From JANQOH01 sp965200095 (GTDB lineage: Bacteria; Pseudomonadota; Alphaproteobacteria; UBA7887): a stretch of DNA of 64,000 nucleotides. Each line of letters starts with the position of its first letter. The first letter of the stretch is position 1. Under the pieces are notes generated by a model that saw only the letters and a list, made by a program, of their open reading frames with translations, was not told where the DNA came from and searched no databases. This document shows, one piece after another, positions 18,779 through 27,194 of the stretch. Location of the stretch: NCBI GenBank assembly GCA_965200095.1, contig OZ241350.1:1426001-1490000 (forward strand). The letters run 5' to 3'. A program made the translations under genes and the position numbers.

Positions 18779-18954
18779 GAATTCCGGCAACCGTTTCCTG
18801 CCGATCTGTGTCCGACAGAGGTTGCGGAGGAATCTGGAGGGATTCGCGCTGCTTCCTTCGATCATGCGGTCGGTTTCGAAGCCGCAAGCCCGCATGATGG
18901 ACGGCCACGGGTCGAAAAACAGGATATTCGACAGACGCGGACCGCGAGGCATCG

Positions 18955-19080
18955 CTGCCCGATCCGGTCGATCCGCCGGATACGCCATTCGACCCGCATC
19001 GGGTTCCGGGGCATGTTGTAGTTCATCGGGGCGCCGCAGAACCGGAAGTCGAGCCCTTCGGCCGCGGCGTCGGCGCAAGG
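18955..19080 (-). pseudogene. Remnant of a SNF2/RapA-type helicase C-terminal domain
   Basis: Minus-strand translation gives CADAAAEGLDFRFCGAPMNY, then NMPRNPMRVEWRIRRIDRIGQ. This is motif V-VI of SNF2-like helicases, where the intact form reads close to NYDLPWNPMRIEQRIGRIDRIGQ. Two conserved positions are changed and the frame is lost on both sides (a second frame resumes with RLSNILFF), so only a fragment of a once larger gene survives. It sits behind the restriction-modification pair and suggests the island once held a helicase-nuclease gene. Nothing else is seen between 18779 and 19168. Confidence 0.55.
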
Positions 19081-19168
19081 CAGGGCATGGGCCTCGCCGC
19101 CGCGGAAACGGCGCGCTGCGTCGCGGCAAAGTCTTCGCCGGGTTCTCGCGGACATGGCCGCGCGCCGG

Positions 19169-19546
19169 TCACGGCTCCGCGGCGCCGCCCTCGCTACGCA
19201 TCCGGTCGAGCGCGCGGCGGGCGGCCTTTGTCGGGCGCGGGCCGCCGCGCGGCGCCGGCGCGTCATCGGCCGCCGGCGCCGCAAGGTCGTCGTAGAGCCG
19301 CGCCGCCTCGGCGGCAGGGCCGCGACGCTCGCCGAGCGCGGCGACGGCGACGACACGGATGCGCCCGCCCTGCGGAAAGGTCAGGACATCGCCGGCGCGC
19401 ACGGCGGCGGCGGGCTTCGTTTGCGGGACTCCGTTGCGGCGCACGCGCCCACCGGCGCAGATCCGGGCGGCGAGCGCGCGCGACTTGAAGAACCGCGCAT
19501 GCCACAACCACTTGTCGAGGCGGAGGGTGGGCGGCGGCGCGTTCAC
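19169..19546 (-). CDS. S4-domain RNA-binding protein (Hsp15-like)
   Basis: 125 residues from GTG at 19546, overlapping the helicase stop by 4 bases. The N-terminal S4 domain is clear: LRLDKWLWHARFFKSRALAA followed by GGRVRRNG and KPAAAVRAGDVLTF, as in heat-shock protein 15, which rescues stalled 50S-nascent-chain complexes. The C-terminal tail is Ala/Pro/Arg rich and ends KAARRALDRMRSEGGAAEP. This tail is also found, decayed, at about 37915-37985. The pairing with a SUV3-like helicase is common in Alphaproteobacteria. Confidence 0.9.
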   Translation of the reverse strand: MNAPPPTLRLDKWLWHARFFKSRALAARICAGGRVRRNGVPQTKPAAAVRAGDVLTFPQGGRIRVVAVAALGERRGPAAEAARLYDDLAAPAADDAPAPRGGPRPTKAARRALDRMRSEGGAAEP

Positions 19547-22071
19547 GGTTCCGCCGGACGCGGGCAGGGCGGCGGGATTTTCAGCTGCGCCAGCGCGGCG
19601 AAGGGCGCAGCGCCGGACGCCGCGCGCCGTGGGCGGCGCTCCGGGCGGCGACGCGCGGGAATGTAGCGGACTCCTCCGGCCGACCCGGCGGCGACGGCGC
19701 GCCAGCCGAGCCCCTCGACCACGGCCGCGAGCTCCCGAAGCGAACAGCCGACGATGCGGCGTAACGATTCGTCGAGCGCCACCGGTCCGGCGCGCGCGCG
19801 CCGCCGCAGCGCCGCGACGAGACGTTCGAACCTGTCGACGCGGACGGCGCGCCCGCCGGCCGGCCAGTAACCGACGGCGCGGCAATACGCTGCGGGCGTG
19901 TCGGCGCCCAGCGGCATCGACGCCTGCTCCGCGGGCGGCGCGACGGGCGCGCGCGCGTTGTGCACGCACCACAGCAGTGCGCGCAGGCGCATGGGTTCCG
20001 GTTCGAGCAACGCCGGCATGAACACCGCCTCGCTGCCGAGGCGCACGCCCATTGCGGCGAGAGCCTTGCGGCCCCGGGGCCCGAGGCTGCGCCGAAGGTC
20101 GCCCGACGGGCGCGGCGCGGCGCCCCCGCCGGTCTCGGCGATCCGGAACAGAAGACCGCCGACGAGGCCGTCGGGGGCGGCGCTCCGGGCCTCGAACAAC
20201 GGCGCGAGAACGCGGGCGATATGGGAGTCCAGCCACGCGGCGAGACGGCGTTCGACCTCGGCGCGCAGGCGCTCGGGCAGGCGTTCGGCGGCGACGAGAC
20301 GGAGCGCGGGGCGGAGCGGCGCGGCGCCGCGCGCGAGGCGGGCGACGGGCGCGCCCTCCCAGGTCACGGTGCCGTCGGGGCCGAGGGCGAAAGCGCGGTC
20401 CGGCGCGGCGGCGAGGCGACGCGCGCGGTCGCGGATCGCCGGGTCGAGGGCGCGCCGGGCGGCGGCGCGCAGCGCGCGCCCCGTCTCCCATGCGTCCGCG
20501 TCGTCGGGGACGAAGCGGAACCCCGAGAGGCGTCCGATCGGCTCGCCCGCGACGGTCGCGGCGCCGGCGGCGTCGACGGCGGCGGCGAGAGCGGGACGCT
20601 CCCTGAGCCGCCGGACGAGGCGCGCGGCGCGACGGTCGACGAAACGCGTCGTCAGCCGCTCGTGCAAGGCGTCGGACAGCCGGTCCTCGAGGGCGCGCGC
20701 CCGCGCCCGCAGCCCCGCCGCGTCGGCGACCCAGTCGCGGCGCCACGCGACGTAGTTCCAGGTCCGCACATGAGCAATGCGGGTCGCCAGCATGTCGATG
20801 TCGCCGTCGGTGCGGTCGAGACGGTCGACCATGCGCGCGACCCAGGCTTCGGGCAGGACCTCCGAAGGTCCGGAGAGATGGCCCCAGAGGGCGGCGAGAA
20901 GGCGATGGTGTTCGTCGGGGACGGTCTTGCGGAAGTCGGGCACGCGGCAGACCCGCCACAAGAGCGACACTGCATCGTAGCCGACGGCGCGGGCGGCGAC
21001 GCCGGGCATATGCGACAGGGCGCGCAAGGCGGCAAGGTCGTCGGCCTCGCGCGGGCGGACGAGTTCCGGGGCCGGCGGCGGGGCTTCGAGGCTGCGCAGC
21101 AGGGCGGCGGGGGAGGACAGGTCGAGACGCGAGTTGCGCCAGCGCACCCGCGCCGCCGGGTCGAAGGCGTGGCGCTCCACGGCGTCCGCGGTCTCGCGGT
21201 CGAGAGCGGGCGAATCGAGGGTGGTGCCGAAACTGCCGTCGCGCATGTGGCGCCCGGCGCGCCCCGCGATCTGGCCGATTTCCCCGGCCGCGAGGTCGCG
21301 CCACTCGCGCCCGTCGAATTTGCCCAGCCCGGCGAAGGCGACATGGTCGAGGTCGAGATTGAGACCCATGCCGATAGCGTCGGTGGCGACGAGGTAATCG
21401 ACCTCTCCGGACTGATACAGGGCGACCTGGGCGTTGCGGGTGCGTGGGCTGAGCGCGCCCATCACCACTGCGGCGCCGCCCCGGAAGCGGCGCAGGATCT
21501 CGGCGGCGCGATAGACCTCGGCCGCGGAAAAGGCGATGACCGCGCTGCGCGGCGGGAGCCGCGTAATCTTGCGCGCGCCGCGGAACGCGAGGGTGGAGAA
21601 CCGCGGACGGCGGACGAAAACGGCTTCGGGAACGAGGCGCCGCAGGATGGGGGTCATGGCGTCGGCGCCGAGCAGCATGGTCTCGGAAATGCCGCGCGCG
21701 TGAAGGATGCGGTCGGTGAAGACGTGGCCTCGGTCGGGGTCGGTCGCGAGCTGGATCTCGTCGACGGCGAGGAACTCCACCGCGCGGTCGACCGGCATCG
21801 ATTCGACGGTGCATACCCAATAGCGCGGGCGCGCCGGCACGATGCGCTCCTCGCCGGTGACGAGGGCCGCCTGCCCCGCCCCCCGCGCCTTGACCACGCG
21901 GTCGTAGACCTCGCGCGCAAGCAGGCGCAGGGGACAGCCGATCATGCCGCTGCGATGGCCGAGCATACGCTCGACCGCAAGATGCGTCTTGCCGGTGTTG
22001 GTCGGACCGAGGACGGCGGTCAGGCGCCCCGTCCCGCCCCGATCCGGCGCGTTCCGGCGGACGGATTGCAT
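19543..22071 (-). CDS. SUV3-like RNA helicase (helicase-related protein)
   Basis: 842 residues from ATG 22071, chosen because LTAVLGPTNTGKTHLA begins 12 residues later; ATG 22119 is possible. Motif I GPTNTGKTH, motif II VDEIQ (the DEIQ form of SUV3 rather than DEAD/DEAH), and motif VI QIAGRAGRH identify a SUV3-family superfamily-2 helicase. A long C-terminal half (after ~400) is specific to the alphaproteobacterial branch and low in complexity, with GPRGRKALAAMGVRLGS. Likely acts in RNA turnover or ribosome handling with the overlapping S4 gene. Part of the C-terminal half is duplicated as a pseudogene at 37.4-37.9 kb. Confidence 0.9.
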   Translation of the reverse strand: MQSVRRNAPDRGGTGRLTAVLGPTNTGKTHLAVERMLGHRSGMIGCPLRLLAREVYDRVVKARGAGQAALVTGEERIVPARPRYWVCTVESMPVDRAVEFLAVDEIQLATDPDRGHVFTDRILHARGISETMLLGADAMTPILRRLVPEAVFVRRPRFSTLAFRGARKITRLPPRSAVIAFSAAEVYRAAEILRRFRGGAAVVMGALSPRTRNAQVALYQSGEVDYLVATDAIGMGLNLDLDHVAFAGLGKFDGREWRDLAAGEIGQIAGRAGRHMRDGSFGTTLDSPALDRETADAVERHAFDPAARVRWRNSRLDLSSPAALLRSLEAPPPAPELVRPREADDLAALRALSHMPGVAARAVGYDAVSLLWRVCRVPDFRKTVPDEHHRLLAALWGHLSGPSEVLPEAWVARMVDRLDRTDGDIDMLATRIAHVRTWNYVAWRRDWVADAAGLRARARALEDRLSDALHERLTTRFVDRRAARLVRRLRERPALAAAVDAAGAATVAGEPIGRLSGFRFVPDDADAWETGRALRAAARRALDPAIRDRARRLAAAPDRAFALGPDGTVTWEGAPVARLARGAAPLRPALRLVAAERLPERLRAEVERRLAAWLDSHIARVLAPLFEARSAAPDGLVGGLLFRIAETGGGAAPRPSGDLRRSLGPRGRKALAAMGVRLGSEAVFMPALLEPEPMRLRALLWCVHNARAPVAPPAEQASMPLGADTPAAYCRAVGYWPAGGRAVRVDRFERLVAALRRRARAGPVALDESLRRIVGCSLRELAAVVEGLGWRAVAAGSAGGVRYIPARRRPERRPRRAASGAAPFAALAQLKIPPPCPRPAEP

Positions 22072-22238
22072 CGCCGCCCACCCTTGCGCGGGGCGCGCGC
22101 GAAAGCAAGCGGACGCCATGTTCGCCGTCGGTGAGAAAAAGGCTTGATGCGTGATGCGAGATGTGGAATCGTCGGGGGATGCGGCGGCGGAAGGCTGGAC
22201 CGGAAGGCCGGTGCGCGCCGTCGCGAAGGGAGGCTTCA

Positions 22239-22517
22239 ATGCGCACCACACTGAATATCGACGACGACCTGCTCATCGCGGTCAAGGAAATGGCGAAACG
22301 CGAATCGAAAACGGCCGGCGCCGTGGTGTCGGAACGGCTGCGGGATTCGCTCACCGGCGCCGCCGGCGGGCGGATGGCGGGCGTGTCGGATGTCGTCGCG
22401 CCCTGGGAGGCCGCGCCGGCCGCGCCCGTCGCGCACGGTTTCCGTCCCTTCCCGAAGCGCGGCGGCATCGTGACCAACGCGCTGATCGACCGGCTGCGCG
22501 AGGAAACGGGGACCTGA
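22239..22517 (+). CDS. vapB: VapB-type antitoxin (ribbon-helix-helix)
   Basis: 92 residues from ATG 22239 with AAGGGAGG upstream. The N-terminus MRTTLNIDDDLLIAVKEMAKRES is a typical ribbon-helix-helix DNA-binding antitoxin start (strand TTLNID, then a helix). The C-terminal half (FRPFPKRGGIVTNALID) would wrap and inhibit the toxin. Its stop overlaps the toxin start by one base (TGATG). It likely represses its own promoter, as in the family; no operator was identified. Confidence 0.85.
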   Translation: MRTTLNIDDDLLIAVKEMAKRESKTAGAVVSERLRDSLTGAAGGRMAGVSDVVAPWEAAPAAPVAHGFRPFPKRGGIVTNALIDRLREETGT

Positions 22518-22945
22518 TGCGGGCGCTGCTCGATGTCAACGTACTCATCGCCCTGCTGGACTCCGGGCATGTGCATCACGAGGCGGCGACGCGCTGGCTG
22601 CGGGACAATATCGGGAACGGGTGGGCCAGCTGCCCGATTACCGAGAACGGTTGCCTGCGCGTCATGTCGCAGCCGGCCTATCCCGACAGCCTGCCGGTCG
22701 CTGCGGTGGCGGAACGACTGCGCGAGGCGACGGCCACCGACCGTCACCGTTTCTGGCCGGACGATCTGAGCCTGCTGAAGAGCGACGCCCTCGCGCGCTA
22801 CAGGGTCGTCGGGCCGAAGCAGATCACCGATGTCTATCTGCTCGCCCTGGCGGTCGCCCGGCGCGGCGTGTTCGTCACCTTCGACACACGCATCGCGCCG
22901 GGGGCCGTGGCCTTCGGGGCGGAGCGGCATCATCTCGTCCTCTGA
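22517..22945 (+). CDS. vapC: VapC-type PIN-domain toxin ribonuclease
   Basis: 142 residues from ATG 22517. PIN-domain nuclease with the acidic quartet in place: Asp in LLDVNVLIALLD, Glu in ITENGCLRV, Asp in QITDVYLLALAV and Asp in FVTFDTRI. The form TENG...LRV with a later ITDVYLL is the TA-associated PIN subclass that cleaves tRNA or rRNA. Translationally linked to the antitoxin. Sits between the helicase and the liv operon. Confidence 0.88.
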   Translation: MRALLDVNVLIALLDSGHVHHEAATRWLRDNIGNGWASCPITENGCLRVMSQPAYPDSLPVAAVAERLREATATDRHRFWPDDLSLLKSDALARYRVVGPKQITDVYLLALAVARRGVFVTFDTRIAPGAVAFGAERHHLVL

Positions 22946-22990
22946 CCGCCGCCGCCCGCGGCCCGCTCCCGAACCGCAAGGCCCGTTTCC

Positions 22991-23896
22991 ATGGATCTCC
23001 CGGCGCTCGCCGACTGTTTCGGCGCCTCGTCCTGTGTGGTGTTCCAGGTCGTCGGGGGCTTGAAGATCGGGATGTTGCTGTTCCTCGTGGCGGCGGGGCT
23101 TACCCTGATCTTCGGCGTGCTGGGCGTAATCAACTTCGCCCACGGCTCGCTCTACATGATCGGCGCCTATCTCGCGCACACCGCGTTGCAGGCGACGGGG
23201 AGTTTCGCGCTCGCGGTCCTCGCGGCGGCGGTCGGCACGGCGGCGGTCGGGGCATTGTTCGAGCGCGGCGTCATCGCTCGGGTCTACGGGTCCGACGCGC
23301 TCCTGCAACTGCTCGTCTGCTACGCCTTCATCCTCATTCTCGACGATCTCGTCATCGTGATCTGGGGCGAGGAGTTCCTGTCGAGCCTCGGCGCGCCGGA
23401 GGCGTTCCGCACCCGTCCGCTGCCGGTCGCCGGCGCCGTTGTGCCGCCGTTCCACCTGTTCCTCATCGGCGCAAGCGCTGCGGTCGCCGCGGGGCTGTGG
23501 CTGATCATGACCCGCACCCGGTTCGGCAAACTGGCGCGGGCGACGGCGGAGAACCGGCGGATGGTCTCGGCGCTCGGCATCGACACGGCGGCGGTAATGA
23601 CGGGCGTGTTCGCTCTCGGCAGTCTGCTCGCCGGCCTCGGCGGCGCGCTGGCGGCAAGCGAACGGTCGCTCTCTTCGGGAATGGGCTTTTCGGTCGTTAT
23701 CGAGAGTTTCATCGTCACGGTGATCGGCGGCATGGGGTCGATCTCCGGAGCGTTCGCGGCCGCCCTGCTCATCGGGCTGGCGCGCTCGTTCGGCGCAGTC
23801 GGCTTTCCGTTGTTCACCGACGGGCTGATGTTCCTGCTGATGGCGCTGGTCTTGCTGGCGCGCCCGCAGGGTCTGTTCGGCGAACCCGAAGGCTGA
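22991..23896 (+). CDS. livH: Branched-chain amino-acid ABC transporter permease LivH
   Basis: 301 residues with about eight hydrophobic segments. The family signature FGVLGVINFAHGSLYMIGAY is present, as is VIGGMGSISGAFAAALLIGLARS before the last membrane segments. First of four genes (livHMGF) joined by overlaps. It forms the inner-membrane channel with LivM. No binding-protein gene (livK/livJ) is adjacent, so the binding protein must be encoded elsewhere. Confidence 0.93.
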   Translation: MDLPALADCFGASSCVVFQVVGGLKIGMLLFLVAAGLTLIFGVLGVINFAHGSLYMIGAYLAHTALQATGSFALAVLAAAVGTAAVGALFERGVIARVYGSDALLQLLVCYAFILILDDLVIVIWGEEFLSSLGAPEAFRTRPLPVAGAVVPPFHLFLIGASAAVAAGLWLIMTRTRFGKLARATAENRRMVSALGIDTAAVMTGVFALGSLLAGLGGALAASERSLSSGMGFSVVIESFIVTVIGGMGSISGAFAAALLIGLARSFGAVGFPLFTDGLMFLLMALVLLARPQGLFGEPEG

Positions 23897-24861
23897 TGCG
23901 CCGCGACGCCGCTTTCGCCGTCGCCGCCTTCCTGGGGCTGCTGGCGCTGCGCGCGGCGACCGACGATGCGGGACTCCACGACATCGCCGTCAAGTCGGCG
24001 ATCTTCGCCATCTTCGCGTTGTCGCTGAACCTGCTGGTGGGCGTGCTGGGGCTGGTGTCGTTCGGTCACGCCGCCTTTTTCGCTTCCGGCGCCTACGTCT
24101 TCGGACTGTTCATGCAGTCGGAGGCGGTGGGACCGGACAGCGCATGGGCGATCCCGGCGGCGCTGGCGCTTGCGGTGTTCTCTTCGGCGCTGCTGGCGGC
24201 GGTCGTCGGCGCGCTCTGCATCCGCGCCAGAGCGATTTATTTCTCGTTCCTCACCCTGGCGTTCCAGATGCTCCTCTACAGCGCCATTCTCGCCGCCGTC
24301 CCGGTGACGGGCGGCGATCAGGGGCTGATGGGAGGCTTTCCGAAACCGTCCTTCCTGGGCGTGGACCTCGGCGACCCCGCGCATATGTATGTCGCGTGCG
24401 CGGCGCTGGTCTCGCTTTGCGGTCTGGCGCTGCGGCAAATCTCCGAGTCGCCGTTCGGCTATGCGTTACGCATGATCCGCGACAACCCCGAACGCGCCGC
24501 GGCGCTGGGCGTGCCGGTGGCGCTTCACCGCTGGCTGGCGTTCGTGCTCGCCGGCGCGTTCGCTTCGGTGGCCGGCGTTTTGCAGGCGCTGCTCGATGTC
24601 GGCGCGTTTCCCGAATGGGCGTTCTGGGCGAAGTCCGCCGAACCGCTGTTCATGATCCTGCTCGGCGGGTCGAACCTGTTTCTCGGCCCGGCCGCCGGCG
24701 CAATCGTCTTCGAAACGCTCAACGCCGAAGTCACGGCGCACACGCGCTATTACGGTCTTGTGCTCGGCGGCGTGGTTCTGGTCTTCGCCCTGGGGCTGCG
24801 GCGCGGGCTTCTCGACTGGGCCTGGCTTTTCGTCGAACGGCGGCGGGATGCTCGAACTTGA
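23896..24861 (+). CDS. livM: Branched-chain amino-acid ABC transporter permease LivM
   Basis: 321 residues from ATG 23896, sharing one base with the livH stop. Multi-pass membrane protein; LSLNLLVGVLGLVSFGHAAFFASGAY and the EAA-like loop RDNPERAAALGV are family hallmarks, and a late segment reads MILLGGSNLFLGPAAGA. Partner of LivH. Its 3' end overlaps livG by 14 bases. Confidence 0.92.
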   Translation: MRRDAAFAVAAFLGLLALRAATDDAGLHDIAVKSAIFAIFALSLNLLVGVLGLVSFGHAAFFASGAYVFGLFMQSEAVGPDSAWAIPAALALAVFSSALLAAVVGALCIRARAIYFSFLTLAFQMLLYSAILAAVPVTGGDQGLMGGFPKPSFLGVDLGDPAHMYVACAALVSLCGLALRQISESPFGYALRMIRDNPERAAALGVPVALHRWLAFVLAGAFASVAGVLQALLDVGAFPEWAFWAKSAEPLFMILLGGSNLFLGPAAGAIVFETLNAEVTAHTRYYGLVLGGVVLVFALGLRRGLLDWAWLFVERRRDART

Positions 24862-25597
24862 CGGGGTGAGCAAGCGGTTCGGCGGCGTGGCCGCGGTGGA
24901 CGGCGTGAGCGCGCGCTTCCCGGCGGGCGGCCTGAGCGCCATTATCGGCCCCAACGGCGCCGGCAAGACGACCCTGTTCAACCTCGTCGCCGGGCGGCTC
25001 AAGCCCGACAGCGGGCGCATCCTGTTCGACGGTTCGAATATCGCCGGCCTGGGCGAGGCGGCGGCGGCGCGCCGCGGCATCGCGCGCGCGTTCCAGGTCG
25101 CCAGCCTGTTCCCGAGCCTGACGGTGCGCGAAGCGCTCTCGGCCGCGGTGCTCGCGCACCGGCGCGAAACGATGCGCTTCGGCAGGCGCTTCGCCGACTC
25201 GCTCGGCGGGCGGGCCGACGAGATCGTCGAACTCGCGGGGCTCGAGGCGGCGGCGGGGCGGCGCTCTTCCGACCTCAGCCACGGCGACCGGAAACTCCTC
25301 GACATCGCGCTGGCGCTCGCGCTCGAGCCGAGGCTCCTGTTGCTCGACGAGCCGACCGCGGGGATGGGACCCGAAGAGAGGTGGGCGATGATCGAGCGCG
25401 TCAAGGGCTTGCGCGCCGCGCGCGACATGACGGTGGTCTTTATCGAGCACGACATGGACATCGTGTTCGGCGTCGCCGAGACGGTGTGCGTGCTGCAACG
25501 CGGCGCGCTGCTCGCCGCCGGGCCGCCGGCCGCCGTCCGCGCGGACCCGCAAGTGATCGCCGCCTATCTCGGCACGCCGGAAGAGCCTGCGCCGTGA
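24848..25597 (+). CDS. livG: Branched-chain amino-acid ABC transporter ATP-binding protein LivG
   Basis: 249 residues from ATG 24848. Walker A IGPNGAGKTTL, signature LSHGDRKLLDIALAL (the LivG variant of LSGGQ), Walker B LLLLDEPTAGMGPEE and H-loop FIEHDMDIVFG. The IARAFQ Q-loop region is present. Overlaps livM by 14 bases and livF by 4. Confidence 0.93.
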   Translation: MLELDGVSKRFGGVAAVDGVSARFPAGGLSAIIGPNGAGKTTLFNLVAGRLKPDSGRILFDGSNIAGLGEAAAARRGIARAFQVASLFPSLTVREALSAAVLAHRRETMRFGRRFADSLGGRADEIVELAGLEAAAGRRSSDLSHGDRKLLDIALALALEPRLLLLDEPTAGMGPEERWAMIERVKGLRAARDMTVVFIEHDMDIVFGVAETVCVLQRGALLAAGPPAAVRADPQVIAAYLGTPEEPAP

Positions 25598-26307
25598 GCG
25601 CCCCGGCGCTCGAGGCGCGGGACCTCGAAGTGTTCTACGGCGAGAGCCAGATCCTCTTCGGCCTGTCGCTCGCAGTGGCGCCCGGGCGCTGCATGGCGTT
25701 GCTGGGGCGCAACGGCGCCGGCAAGTCGACGACGCTGAAGGCCGTCGCCGGCCTCGCGCCGCCGCGGCGCGGCGGCGTGACGGTGCGCGGCGTCGAGATG
25801 GCGCGGCGCAAACCTCACCGCATCGCCCGCGCCGGCGTCGGCTACGTCCCCGAGGACCGTCAGGTCTTCACTCGCCTGTCGGTCGAGGACAATCTGGAGA
25901 TCGCCGCGCGGACGGGCGTCGACGGCTCGCGCGTCTGGACGCTGGAGACGGTGTGGGATGTCTTCCCGGTCCTGCGCGACCTGCGCCGGCGCGCCGCGGG
26001 GCGGCTTTCGGGCGGCGAGCAGCAGATGTTGACGATCGCCCGCGCGCTCATGGGCAACCCGGCGGTGTTGCTGCTGGACGAGCCTTCGGAAGGGCTGGCG
26101 CCGCTGATCGTGCGTGAGATCGGCGCACTGCTGCGCCGCCTTTCGACGATGGGGACCGCCGTTCTGCTCGCCGAGCAGAACATGTATTTCTGCCTCGGCG
26201 CCGCGGACGACGCGGTGGTCATCGACAAGGGCCGCGCGGTGTGGCGCGGCGCGATGACGGCGCTGCGCGAGGACGCGGAGGCGCGCTCTCGCTATCTGGC
26301 GGCGTAG
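25594..26307 (+). CDS. livF: Branched-chain amino-acid ABC transporter ATP-binding protein LivF
   Basis: 237 residues from GTG 25594. Walker A LGRNGAGKSTTLKA, the LivF-specific GVGYVPEDRQVFTRLSVEDNL, signature LSGGEQQMLTIARAL, Walker B VLLLDEPSEGLAPLIV and H-loop LLAEQNM. Completes the livHMGF set. Followed after 85 bases by an enoyl-CoA hydratase, suggesting coupling of amino-acid uptake with acyl-CoA breakdown (inference). Confidence 0.93.
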   Translation: MSAPALEARDLEVFYGESQILFGLSLAVAPGRCMALLGRNGAGKSTTLKAVAGLAPPRRGGVTVRGVEMARRKPHRIARAGVGYVPEDRQVFTRLSVEDNLEIAARTGVDGSRVWTLETVWDVFPVLRDLRRRAAGRLSGGEQQMLTIARALMGNPAVLLLDEPSEGLAPLIVREIGALLRRLSTMGTAVLLAEQNMYFCLGAADDAVVIDKGRAVWRGAMTALREDAEARSRYLAA

Positions 26308-26392
26308 CGCGCCGCTCCCGCGCGGCGGGTTTTCCCTTTCGGGCGGGGAAACCCCCATGTTATGCACCGCTTCGCCTGCGGGGAGAGGACGA

Positions 26393-27184
26393 ATGGAATT
26401 CGAGACTCTGCTTTTCGAACGCCGCGGCGCGGTCGCCGTGGTCACTCTCAACCGGCCGGACGCGGCGAACGCGCTCAACCCGGCGATGACGGCCGAACTC
26501 GCGGCGGCCGCGGTGGCGTGCGACGCCGACGACTCGGTGCGCGCGGTGGTGCTTACCGGCGCCGGCGACAAATTGTTCTGCGGCGGCGGCGACTTGCAGA
26601 GTTTCGCCGAGGCCGGCGACGGCGCGCGGGCGATGGTTCTGGAGATGACCAAGAACCTTCATTCGGCGGCGTCGCGCTTCGCCCGGCTCGACGCGCCGGT
26701 TCTGGTGGCGCTGAACGGCACGGCCGGCGGCGGCGGCATGAGTCTGGCGCTGGCGGGCGACCTCCTGTTCGCCGCCGAAGGCGCGAAACTGACCATGGCC
26801 TACACCCGCGCCGGACTGTCGCCGGACGGCAGCTCGACCTATTTCCTGGCCCGCATCGTGGGGTTGCGGCGCGCCGCGGAACTGGCGCTGCTCAACCGCG
26901 TGCTGAGCGCGCAAGAGGCGCTGGAATGGGGTCTCGTCAACCGCGTCCTGCCGGCGGACGAACTGATGCCGGCGGCGATGGAGACGGCCGGGCGCTTGGC
27001 TGCGGGACCCACCCGCGCCTTCGGGACCGCCAAGCGCCTGCTGCTCGACGGTTTCGCGCAGTCGCTCGATACGCAGATGGAATACGAAAGCCGCGGCATC
27101 GCCGACTGCCTGTCGTCGGCGGACGGGCGCGAGGGCGTGCGCGCCTTCCTCGACAAGCGCAAGCCGGTCTTCCGGGGGCGCTGA
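26393..27184 (+). CDS. Enoyl-CoA hydratase/isomerase family protein
   Basis: 263 residues from ATG 26393 with GGGAGAGG upstream. Crotonase fold: VAVVTLNRPDAANALN, oxyanion-hole segments LFCGGGDLQSF and NGTAGGGGMSLALAGDL, and AEGAKLTMAYTRAGLSPDG. The usual catalytic Glu positions are not obvious in the MAYTRAGLSPD stretch, where Asp appears instead, so the exact reaction (hydration, isomerisation or thioester hydrolysis) is uncertain. Convergent with korB, only 10 bases apart. Confidence 0.88.
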   Translation: MEFETLLFERRGAVAVVTLNRPDAANALNPAMTAELAAAAVACDADDSVRAVVLTGAGDKLFCGGGDLQSFAEAGDGARAMVLEMTKNLHSAASRFARLDAPVLVALNGTAGGGGMSLALAGDLLFAAEGAKLTMAYTRAGLSPDGSSTYFLARIVGLRRAAELALLNRVLSAQEALEWGLVNRVLPADELMPAAMETAGRLAAGPTRAFGTAKRLLLDGFAQSLDTQMEYESRGIADCLSSADGREGVRAFLDKRKPVFRGR

Positions 27185-27194
27185 ACCGGCGCGC

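Noticed and set aside
19169..23455. A single very long minus-strand frame (over 1400 codons)
   Set aside because: It is mostly antisense to livH and vapBC and out of frame with the helicase; only its last 125 codons (the S4 protein) have family motifs. High GC content lengthens empty frames.
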